Shown: positions 7,661 to 14,010 of the stretch, piece after piece | Position numbering within the stretch: position 1 is the stretch's first letter | Layout: each line of letters starts with the position of its first letter | Notes under the pieces: generated by a model | Databases searched by the model: none | Told to the model about the DNA's origin: nothing | The model's input: only the letters and a program-made list of their open reading frames with translations | Source of the DNA: Phytohabitans sp036906915 | GTDB taxonomy: Bacteria; Actinomycetota; Actinomycetes; Mycobacteriales; Micromonosporaceae | Length of the DNA stretch: 37,969 nt | NCBI RefSeq assembly: GCF_036906915.1 | Contig: NZ_JBAKHX010000076.1 | Span: forward strand, 1 to 37,969 | Reading direction: 5' to 3' | Made by a program: the position numbers and the translations under genes

Positions 7661-8587
7661 GTGCGTCTCCTCTCCCGTCTCGCCCTGGCCTCGGTGATCG
7701 CCAACGTCGCCATCGTCGTGACCGGCGGCGCCGTGCGGCTCACCGATTCCGGTCTCGGGTGCCCCACCTGGCCCAGGTGCACCGACGAGTCCTACACAGC
7801 CAGCCCGGAGATGGGCATCCACGGTGCCATCGAGTTCGGCAACCGCCTCGTCACCTTCCTGGTCGCGGCGATCGCGATCGCCGGGCTCATCGTCGCGCTG
7901 CGGCAACGACCACGGCGGCGGTCTCTGATACTGCTGGCGGGCGCGGTCGCGTTCGGCATCCCGGCACAGGGCGTCGTCGGCGGCGTCACGGTGCTCACCA
8001 ACCTCAACCCGTGGGTGGTGGGCCTGCACTTTCTCGCGTCGATGGCGGTGCTCGCGGCCGCCTACGGCTTCTGGCGCACCGCCCGCGAGCCCGCGCCCGC
8101 GCCCGCGGAGATGGTCTCCCGGCCGCTGCGCGCGCTCGGCTGGGTGATCACGGCGGCCAGCGCGGCGGTGCTGGTCGTGGGCACCTGGGTCACCGGCAGC
8201 GGACCGCACTCCGGCGACCACGGCGCCGCGCGCAACGGCCTCGACCCCGAGACGATCTCCCAGGTCCATGCCGACCTGGTGTTCCTGCTGGTCGGGCTGT
8301 CGGTCGCCGCGTGGCTCGCCCTCTGGGGCATCGGCGCCCGCCGCGCCGCGAGAGCAGCTCTGGTACTGGTGGGAGTCGAGCTGGCGCAGGGCCTGATCGG
8401 CTTCGTCCAGTACTTCACCGACCTCCCGGTGCTGCTGGTGGGCGCCCACATGCTCGGCGCCTCACTGGTGTGGCTCGCGACGCTTGCTCTCCTCGCCGAT
8501 CTCGCGGTTGTCAGGTCCCAAACCGGGCGAACCGCCACGGCAACCGCAAGATCGGCGGATTACTCCTTGATCAAGACGTTGAGTTAA
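7661..8587 (+). CDS. ctaA: Heme A synthase CtaA/Cox15
   Basis: 308 residues, about eight hydrophobic segments. CtaA oxidises the C8 methyl group of heme O to the formyl group of heme A for aa3-type cytochrome oxidase. The first extracytoplasmic loop has the Bacillus-type cysteine pair, C34 and C40 in GLGCPTWPRC. The family motif HGAIEFGNR at 54-62 has the conserved Glu/His. Other heme-ligand histidines sit in VVGLHFLAS, SGPHSGDHG, QVHADLVFLL and VGAHMLGASLVW, duplicated between N- and C-terminal halves as usual. ctaB, which makes heme O, lies about 11 kb away on the opposite strand. The C-terminal tail after the last helix (QTGRTATATARSADYS...) is unrelated to the family. Confidence 0.95.
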   Translation: MRLLSRLALASVIANVAIVVTGGAVRLTDSGLGCPTWPRCTDESYTASPEMGIHGAIEFGNRLVTFLVAAIAIAGLIVALRQRPRRRSLILLAGAVAFGIPAQGVVGGVTVLTNLNPWVVGLHFLASMAVLAAAYGFWRTAREPAPAPAEMVSRPLRALGWVITAASAAVLVVGTWVTGSGPHSGDHGAARNGLDPETISQVHADLVFLLVGLSVAAWLALWGIGARRAARAALVLVGVELAQGLIGFVQYFTDLPVLLVGAHMLGASLVWLATLALLADLAVVRSQTGRTATATARSADYSLIKTLS

Positions 8588-8692
8588 GCATTTGGGCGGT
8601 GCGTCAAGAGGTGTTCGAGGGCAAAGACAACGAGACTCGTCGATGATCTGGTTTGACTAAGAATCCGGATCTTGAGGAGTCCCGTTGCGGGG

Positions 8693-8869
8693 CTACGTCG
8701 GGCTGGGTTCGCTGGGCAGTGGCGGAAGGTGTGCGCTGTCGGCGGGGCTGGGCGACTCGAACGGGGTCGGGTCGTCGCTGGGATCACCGCCGGGGCAGCC
8801 GGCCAAAGCGGTGGCCAGGAGCAGGGCGAGGGTCAGACGGCCGATCGTGGCCGCGACAGTACGGCTCAT
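8693..8869 (-). CDS. Small lipoprotein, 58 residues
   Basis: A short gene reading MSRTVAATIGRLTLALLL, then ATALAGC. It has Arg residues at 3 and 11, a hydrophobic stretch L12-L22 and lipobox L22-A-G-C25. Cleavage would give a 34-residue mature peptide rich in Pro, Ser and Asp (CPGGDPSDDPTPFESPSP...), ending in T before TAG. Start ATG 8869 is preceded by AGGAGA, which abuts the permease stop 7 nt upstream, so it is the last gene of the exporter operon. No cysteines besides the lipidated one. Function unknown; the context suggests an accessory or immunity-like surface lipopeptide of the exporter. It is the kind of gene that automatic pipelines miss. Confidence 0.7.
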   Translation of the reverse strand: MSRTVAATIGRLTLALLLATALAGCPGGDPSDDPTPFESPSPADSAHLPPLPSEPSPT

Positions 8870-8876
8870 GGCTCTC

Positions 8877-10115
8877 CTACCGTTGCAGGGCTTGGATGGG
8901 TGGGATGCGAGAGGCCCGCAGGGCGGGGTAGAGGCCGGCGACGATGCCTGTGAGGGTGCCGAGGGCGGGCGCCGGCAGGACGGTCCACGGTTCGAGGACG
9001 GCGGTCCATTCCCGCAGGGCGGCGACGGTGACGACCGCGGTGGCTCCGAGAGCGGTGCCGGCGAGGCCGCCGAGGGTGCCCAGGAGGGCGCTTTCGGTGA
9101 GGAACTGGGCGGCTACGTGCCGACTGCGGGCGCCGAGGCAGCGGCGCAGGCCGATTTCTGGTACGCGCTCGAGGACGGCGACCAGCGTGGTGTTGGCGAT
9201 GCCGACAGCACCGATGACGAGGCAGATCCCGGCGAGTAGGAGGAACAGGGCGCTGAGGTCGGCGGCGACGCCTTCCTGGAGGCTGCGTGGGTCGGGCGGT
9301 GCGGTGACGCGTAGCCGGTGCGCGGCGTCGGGACGCAGGGCGACGGCGAGCTGCGCCGCGACGACCTGGGCGGCGCCGAGCCGGGTCTCGACGATCATGC
9401 GCATGGGGTCGCCGCTGGCCGGCGGTCCCCAGAGGTCTTCCGCTGTGGCCCGCGGCACGGTGACCGAGAGCAGCAGCTCACCGTGGCGCTGGGCGTCGGC
9501 GATGATGCCGATGACGGTGAGGGGTACGCCGTCGACGAAGACAGCGGGCCGGGTATCGAGGCGGGTGATGCCGAGGCGCTGGGCGACGGCCTGCCCGAGC
9601 ACGGCGACGTGTTGCCGGTTGCCGTCGTGGAACTCGTCGTAGAGGCGGCCGGCGGCCAGGATGGGGCGCATGGCGAGGACGGCGCCGGGGCTGGCGGCCA
9701 CGACAGGGTAGGCATCGAGGCCGGCGGAGTCGGCCAAGGGCAGCCTGCTGACCGGGCGAGTGCCGGCGAACCAGTAGACGCCAGCTTGGTCGACGCCGTC
9801 GATCGCCAGCGCCCGGGACACCGCGTCGGGGGTGAACGGGGGGCCTTCCAACTCGGCGTCGGCGGCTACGTCCTCGACGGTGACCTCGGTGGCCGCCAGC
9901 ACGGTGAACCGCTTGCTGATCTGGGCGCCGGTGGTGGCGGTCAGGCCGAGCACGGCCACGAACGTCGCGACGCCGACGACAGTGCCCAGGGTGGTCAAGG
10001 TGGAGCGAGCCGGGCGTTGTAGCACGCCAGCGAGTGCTTCTCGGACGAGATCGCGGGCGCTGAGCCGGGCAGGCGGCACGGCGTGCGGCCGACGCCACCG
10101 GCCCAGCGCCCTCAC
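8877..10115 (-). CDS. MacB/FtsX-like ABC transporter permease
   Basis: 412 residues. N-terminal cytoplasmic helix, TM1 about 40-60 (LTTLGTVVGVATFVAVLGL), a large extracytoplasmic domain (about 65-285, MacB periplasmic-core type), and three C-terminal TM segments: ALFLLLAGICLVIGAVGIAN, then SALLGTLGGLAGTALGATAV, then one near LGTLTGIVAGLYPALRAS. ERVPEIGLRRCLGAR after TM2 is the typical FtsX-family coupling motif, and the C-terminal PALRASRIPPIQALQR is also characteristic. Start GTG 10115 overlaps the ATPase stop by GTGA. MacB-type systems do not move substrate through the membrane; they act mechanically on envelope-side substrates with a fusion protein. Such three-gene sets in Gram-positives are linked to peptide export or envelope-stress protection. 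Confidence 0.9.
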   Translation of the reverse strand: MRALGRWRRPHAVPPARLSARDLVREALAGVLQRPARSTLTTLGTVVGVATFVAVLGLTATTGAQISKRFTVLAATEVTVEDVAADAELEGPPFTPDAVSRALAIDGVDQAGVYWFAGTRPVSRLPLADSAGLDAYPVVAASPGAVLAMRPILAAGRLYDEFHDGNRQHVAVLGQAVAQRLGITRLDTRPAVFVDGVPLTVIGIIADAQRHGELLLSVTVPRATAEDLWGPPASGDPMRMIVETRLGAAQVVAAQLAVALRPDAAHRLRVTAPPDPRSLQEGVAADLSALFLLLAGICLVIGAVGIANTTLVAVLERVPEIGLRRCLGARSRHVAAQFLTESALLGTLGGLAGTALGATAVVTVAALREWTAVLEPWTVLPAPALGTLTGIVAGLYPALRASRIPPIQALQR

Positions 10116-10810
10116 CGCCGCTCCTCGGTGTGAAGGCGGCGCCCTTCCATGATGCCGTCGCGGATGGTGAGGACCTGTTGGGCGCGGACCGCCACGTCCT
10201 CGTTGTGGGTGACCACCACCAGGGTGACGCCGGTGCGGTGCAGGTCGTCGAAGAGGTCGAGGATGGCAGTGGCGGTGACCGAGTCGAGGTTTCCGGTGGG
10301 CTCATCGCACAGCAGCAGGCTGGGCCGGTTGACCAGGGCCCGGGCCACCGCGACCCGCTGGCGCTCGCCACCGGACAGGGTGGTAGGTAGGGCAGCGGCG
10401 CGGTGCGCGAGCCCGACGCTGGCGAGCGCATGGGCGGCGCGGGCCACGCGCTCGCCGTGCTGGACGCCGTTGTAGAGCATTGCGAGCATCACGTTCTCCG
10501 CGGCGGTGCGGTGCGGCATCAGGTGGAACGCCTGGAATACGAAGCCGATCCGGCGTCCGCGCAGGGCGCCGCGTTGCGGTTCGGACAGGCGACCCACGTC
10601 GATGCCGTCGAGGCGGTACCGACCGGTGGTCGGCGTGTCGAGCAGGCCGATCAGGTTGAGGAAGGTGCTCTTGCCCGAGCCGGAGGGGCCCACCACCGCC
10701 ACGTACTGCCCCTGTTCGATGATCAGGTCGGCGGGTCGCAGCGCGGGCACGGGCGGCGGGCCGGGATAGGTGCGCCCGACCCCGGCAAACTCGACCGCGG
10801 GAGTGCTCAC
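10112..10810 (-). CDS. MacB/LolD-type ABC ATPase
   Basis: 232 residues. Walker A GPSGSGKST at 41-49, Q-loop in GFVFQAFHLMPH, signature TTLSGGERQRVAVARAL around 143-159, Walker B SLLLCDEPTGNLD at 164-176, switch H202 in VVVTHNED. EPTGNLDS and the length place it in the MacB/LolD/FtsE group, which pairs with FtsX-like permeases. GTG start at 10810 overlaps the fusion-protein stop (GTGA), and its own stop overlaps the permease start, so the three proteins are made together. Confidence 0.95.
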   Translation of the reverse strand: MSTPAVEFAGVGRTYPGPPPVPALRPADLIIEQGQYVAVVGPSGSGKSTFLNLIGLLDTPTTGRYRLDGIDVGRLSEPQRGALRGRRIGFVFQAFHLMPHRTAAENVMLAMLYNGVQHGERVARAAHALASVGLAHRAAALPTTLSGGERQRVAVARALVNRPSLLLCDEPTGNLDSVTATAILDLFDDLHRTGVTLVVVTHNEDVAVRAQQVLTIRDGIMEGRRLHTEERR

Positions 10811-12189
10811 CGCTGCCCCACCACGACCCGGTCGCCCGGCTGAAGCTGACCGGCGGGTGCGGACACCTCGACGTACCCGTCACCGGTGCGCCCGACGGTC
10901 ACCGGCACCGTGCGCTGCTCGCCCGTCCCGGCGACGACGGTGACCGTCACTAGCGAATCCGCGGCGGCCGAAACGGCGGCCACCGGCACCACCAGCACTG
11001 GCTGCGCCGAGCTGGACACGACGATGCTGAGCCGCACCGTCTGCCCGACCAGCGCCGCGTCGAGGGGCGGGGCGCCGGACACCGCCACGGCATACCCGGA
11101 CGGGACCGCCCCGCCGCTGGAGTCACCGGACTCGGCCGGGCCGCCCGGCGCGGCCGCCATCGCCGCGGCCGGCGCCCCGACCGCGACGACCTTGCCCGAC
11201 AATGCCTCGCCGCCCTCGCCGGCTCCGATCTGCACTGGCAGGTCGGCCACCACACCCTGTGGATCGGCCCCGGCCAGGGTGCCCACGGCGACCACGTCGC
11301 CCACCGCGAGAACGGCCAGGGTCTCGGTCACCTCCTGCCCGACCACCGCGTTAACCTTCGTCACCCGCGCCGGAAACCGCGGCACGAACGCGACCTCGCC
11401 CATCGGCAGCATCGGCCCGGTGCGAGCCACCAGCGCCGCTAGGTCGGCCTTCGCCTGTGCCAGCGCCTGCTTGGCGTCGGCCACGTCGGACGTACCCGGC
11501 GCCGACGTGGCCGCCGCCCGCCCCTGCCGCAGCGCGCGCTCGGCCGCCGTCACCTGGGCGCGGGCGGCCCGCACCGCCTGCGCGTCGGCCTCACCCGTCG
11601 TCGGCACCGGATAGCCCAGCGACTCGTACAGTCGGGTCAACGCCGCCTTCGTCGATGGCCCGAACACCGACTCCGCCACCCGGTACCCCAGGCTGCGCAG
11701 CGCCGCCTGCAACTGCGCGACGTCCTTGCCTCGCGCGCCTGGGCGGATGTCTCGATACGCGGGAAACGCGCCCGGTAGCACCACGACCGGGCGGCCGGAC
11801 ACCTCTGCAACCACCGCGCCGGCAGCCAGCCGCTGCCCAGCCTTGACCCGGACCCCGGTCACCACCATCCGCTCCGCATCGAAGACCGCGGCCGGGCGGA
11901 TCTCCACCGGGCGGGTCTGCACCACCGTGCCGCGCAACACCACCGTGTCTTCGAGCAACCGCCTCTCCACGACCGCGGTCAACACCGTGCGCTCGGGCGC
12001 CTCCGTCTCCGCCGCGACCTGCGCAGGCGACCGGACCAGCGTGGACAGGCCGAGCACGGCTAGGCACAGCGCGGCCACCACGACCGCAGCCCAGGTCAGC
12101 CAGCGCTGCCGCCGCGCCAGCACCGAACCTACCGGCGGCGCCCCCTCGGCCGCCTCGCCGGCCCGCTCAGGCACATCGGGCGTCGCCAT
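10807..12189 (-). CDS. Membrane-fusion protein with peptidoglycan-binding domain
   Basis: 460 residues. A cytoplasmic N-terminus (1-30) is followed by one TM helix at about 31-52 (TWAAVVVAALCLAVLGLS). The extracellular part has a split barrel/lipoyl-like region (about 75-135, with VVTGVRVKAGQRLAAGAVVAEV). A PG_binding_1-type domain follows at about 150-190 (RPGARGKDVAQLQAALRSLG, then FGPSTKAALTRLYES). Then comes an Ala-rich helical segment (200-255) and a C-terminal beta region ending in VSAPAGQLQPGDRVVVGQR. It is the HlyD/MacA-like adaptor of the exporter. The embedded wall-binding domain would anchor it to peptidoglycan, sensible in a Gram-positive without an outer membrane. ATG 12189 shares one base with the upstream lipoprotein stop (TGATG). 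Confidence 0.88.
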   Translation of the reverse strand: MATPDVPERAGEAAEGAPPVGSVLARRQRWLTWAAVVVAALCLAVLGLSTLVRSPAQVAAETEAPERTVLTAVVERRLLEDTVVLRGTVVQTRPVEIRPAAVFDAERMVVTGVRVKAGQRLAAGAVVAEVSGRPVVVLPGAFPAYRDIRPGARGKDVAQLQAALRSLGYRVAESVFGPSTKAALTRLYESLGYPVPTTGEADAQAVRAARAQVTAAERALRQGRAAATSAPGTSDVADAKQALAQAKADLAALVARTGPMLPMGEVAFVPRFPARVTKVNAVVGQEVTETLAVLAVGDVVAVGTLAGADPQGVVADLPVQIGAGEGGEALSGKVVAVGAPAAAMAAAPGGPAESGDSSGGAVPSGYAVAVSGAPPLDAALVGQTVRLSIVVSSSAQPVLVVPVAAVSAAADSLVTVTVVAGTGEQRTVPVTVGRTGDGYVEVSAPAGQLQPGDRVVVGQR

Positions 12190-13112
12190 CAAGCGCCGCC
12201 GCTGGCCAGCACCCGCCCGGCAGCGGCCACCCGCGCCTGCACGTACACCTTGGCCGCAGCCAGCTCGGCGGCGTGCTGCTCCACCTGCCGCCCCTGGTAC
12301 GCCCGCTCCACCGCCAGCATCGTCCCGACCACGTTGGTCTTCTCCTTGCACGTCACGTCGGCGACCGCCGTCGCGATCTCCTCCGCACTGATCGTCTCGC
12401 TCTGCCACCGCTGGTCGTCGTTGGCCGCGAACGGATCGGGATAGCTGAAGCCCTCATCCTTCATGCACGCGCTCCACGCCGCGAAGACCTTTACCACCCG
12501 ACTGTCGGTCATCGTGCGCCCCCGCGCCTCAACCTGGAGGCGCTGCACGAGCGCCAGGTCGGCCTCCTGCACACCATCGCCGAGCTGGTCCATCGCCTCC
12601 TTCACACAGCCACCCGGAGGCACCGACTGCCCGTTGTACGAGCTCTGCCCGCGCCCCGCCCACACGTTCATCGCCTCCGTCGAGGGCGTCGGAGCATTCG
12701 CGTCCCGCTCGGCCAGGGTGCGCTGTCGCTTGATGATGTCGACCGCGTGATAACCCTCCACCGACGCCTTCTCCACATCTATGATCGAATAACGCCGGGC
12801 ATATGGATCGATTTTGGACGAGCCTGACACCCGCGCCGCGGGCCAGTCAAGACCGAAACGCTTCATGCACTGCCGGCCCAGAATGTTGACAGCATCGGTA
12901 ATGGCATGTTCTTGATCGTCGGTCTGGACGAAATCATCCAATGGCAGAACCAGTTCCGAAGACGACCGGATCATCGGGGCCGCGTCGATGGCGGGTTCGC
13001 CTGCGTCATCATCTGAGGCGTCCTTGGTGCATCCAACCAACACGACGACCAGCGCCACGACGGCAATGGTGCGCCACACGGATGACCGTCGCCCTTGCGG
13101 GACTGGAATCAT
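12189..13112 (-). CDS. Exporter-associated lipoprotein with conserved cysteines
   Basis: 307 residues. Signal peptide MIPVPQGRRSSVWRTIAVVA with hydrophobic core and lipobox LVGC, followed by acidic TKDASDDDAGE. The mature part is largely helical and hydrophilic. Four further cysteines occur: GRQCMKRFGLDW, PPGGCVKEAMDQL, WSACMKDEGFSYPDP and VTCKEKTN, probably two disulfides. The ACMKDxGFxYPDP motif recurs, to my knowledge, in actinobacterial lipoproteins next to MacB-like exporters, but has no assigned function. Start ATG 13112 follows GAGGAG at good distance. An upstream GTG 13148 in frame is less likely because the signal peptide would be displaced. It overlaps the fusion-protein gene, so it is likely part of the transport complex or its substrate receptor. 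Confidence 0.8.
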   Translation of the reverse strand: MIPVPQGRRSSVWRTIAVVALVVVLVGCTKDASDDDAGEPAIDAAPMIRSSSELVLPLDDFVQTDDQEHAITDAVNILGRQCMKRFGLDWPAARVSGSSKIDPYARRYSIIDVEKASVEGYHAVDIIKRQRTLAERDANAPTPSTEAMNVWAGRGQSSYNGQSVPPGGCVKEAMDQLGDGVQEADLALVQRLQVEARGRTMTDSRVVKVFAAWSACMKDEGFSYPDPFAANDDQRWQSETISAEEIATAVADVTCKEKTNVVGTMLAVERAYQGRQVEQHAAELAAAKVYVQARVAAAGRVLASGGA

Positions 13113-13293
13113 GAGGATCTCCTCGACGGGACGGTGGACACCAGACACTGTCCCCCTATAGGTCCATCAATACTGGTCACAGTTGTAGCGAAATATTTTC
13201 TCCGGAAGTTCACCCTTACGGTGCCCCGCCCGGCACTGCCCGGCCACGGCCGTGGCACGGACGGGACACCGCCTCTCACCGTATCCCTCGCCC

Positions 13294-13310
13294 GGGGCGC
13301 CACGCGCCCC
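13294..13310 (-). terminator. GC hairpin after crystallin-like gene
   Basis: GGGGCGC (13294-13300), loop CAC, GCGCCCC (13304-13310), starting 7 nt past the stop of the secreted crystallin-like gene. No T-tract, as is common in high-GC actinobacteria. A second perfect palindrome, GCCACGGCCGTGGC, lies at 13243-13256. Together they could partly terminate transcription, giving more mRNA for the small secreted protein than for the exporter genes downstream. Confidence 0.5.
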
Positions 13311-13317
13311 ACGGCGG

Positions 13318-13731
13318 CTAGAAGAACAAGTGGGAGCTCAGGTTGTCGTTGAAGCTGCCCAGACTGTAGTACGCCCAGCTAACGCTGCCCGACGCCTGCC
13401 CATACGGGAGAACCGAGATGTACGGGTAGGTGTAGTTGGCGTGCTGGTACGTACGCAGGCTCCGGGTCTGGTGGTAGTTGGCGATACTGCTCGCTCGGTC
13501 GTTGAGCTGAGTGCCCGAGTTGACGAAGAAGTATCCGCCGTAGTTGGAAATGTTGCCGTTGCTGTCGTACAGCGCGCCGCCGTAATTGGAGTTGACCCAC
13601 AGCACGAACTCGCCGTACTCGATCACGCCATTGCCGGGCGCGGCGGCAGCCGGTGTCGCGGCCCCGAACAACCCGGCCGCCGCGACACCCGCGATTGCCG
13701 CGGTAGCGGCAATCGCCTTCTTGATTCTCAC
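13318..13731 (-). CDS. Secreted beta/gamma-crystallin-like (I36-like) protein
   Basis: 137 residues. Sec signal peptide: MRIKKAIAAT, Ala/Gly-rich core, TPAAAA, with cleavage probably near residue 31. The mature part is about 105 residues, Cys-free and very rich in Tyr, Asn, Ser and Gly. Two Greek-key-like halves are visible: GEFVLWVNSNYGGALYD...LNDRASSI and SLRTYQHANYTYPYISVL...FNDNLSSH. NDRASS (77-82) and NDNLSS (128-133) both match the N/D-N/D-x-x-S/T-S calcium clamp of beta/gamma-crystallins. The fold also resembles the Streptomyces I36 metalloprotease inhibitor SMI, but the disulfide cysteines of that family are missing, so inhibitor activity should not be assumed. GTG 13731 follows AAGGGGG. 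It lies directly upstream of the lipoprotein/exporter genes on the same strand. Confidence 0.75.
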   Translation of the reverse strand: MRIKKAIAATAAIAGVAAAGLFGAATPAAAAPGNGVIEYGEFVLWVNSNYGGALYDSNGNISNYGGYFFVNSGTQLNDRASSIANYHQTRSLRTYQHANYTYPYISVLPYGQASGSVSWAYYSLGSFNDNLSSHLFF

Positions 13732-13816
13732 TGTCTACGTCCCCCTTGGTGAATTCACACCACGGCCCTCGCTGGATGCGTTGCCGAGGCGATCTGCTTG
13801 TTGGCACGTTCCGGAC

Positions 13817-14002
13817 CTACGCGCAGGCATCCCCGAGGAAGATCTCGTACGCCGAACCCCGCGGAGAGAGAGTCACCCAGTCGCGAACGGGGCGACACGC
13901 TAGAACCATGCCACAAGATGCGTTGGGGTCAATACCATAGTCGGCTATAAGCATCTGCTGATTGCGAGCGATCAACGTTGTACCGCGCACCTTCGAGGGC
14001 AC
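13817..14002 (-). CDS. Possible small protein, 61 residues, unrecognised
   Basis: Open frame from GTG 14002 reading MPSKVRGTTLIARNQQMLIA, then DYGIDPNASCGMVLACRP, ending FLGDACA. It begins 8 nt after the protease stop. Three cysteines, no signal peptide, no recognisable family. There is no clear ribosome-binding site, and third-position G/C is only roughly two thirds, far below neighbouring genes. It may be a recently acquired gene, a remnant, or chance. The surrounding 13750-14010 is the most AT-rich stretch of the accessory block and should also hold the promoter of the crystallin-like gene, which I could not pin down. Confidence 0.25.
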   Translation of the reverse strand: MPSKVRGTTLIARNQQMLIADYGIDPNASCGMVLACRPVRDWVTLSPRGSAYEIFLGDACA

Positions 14003-14010
14003 ATGGGCTG

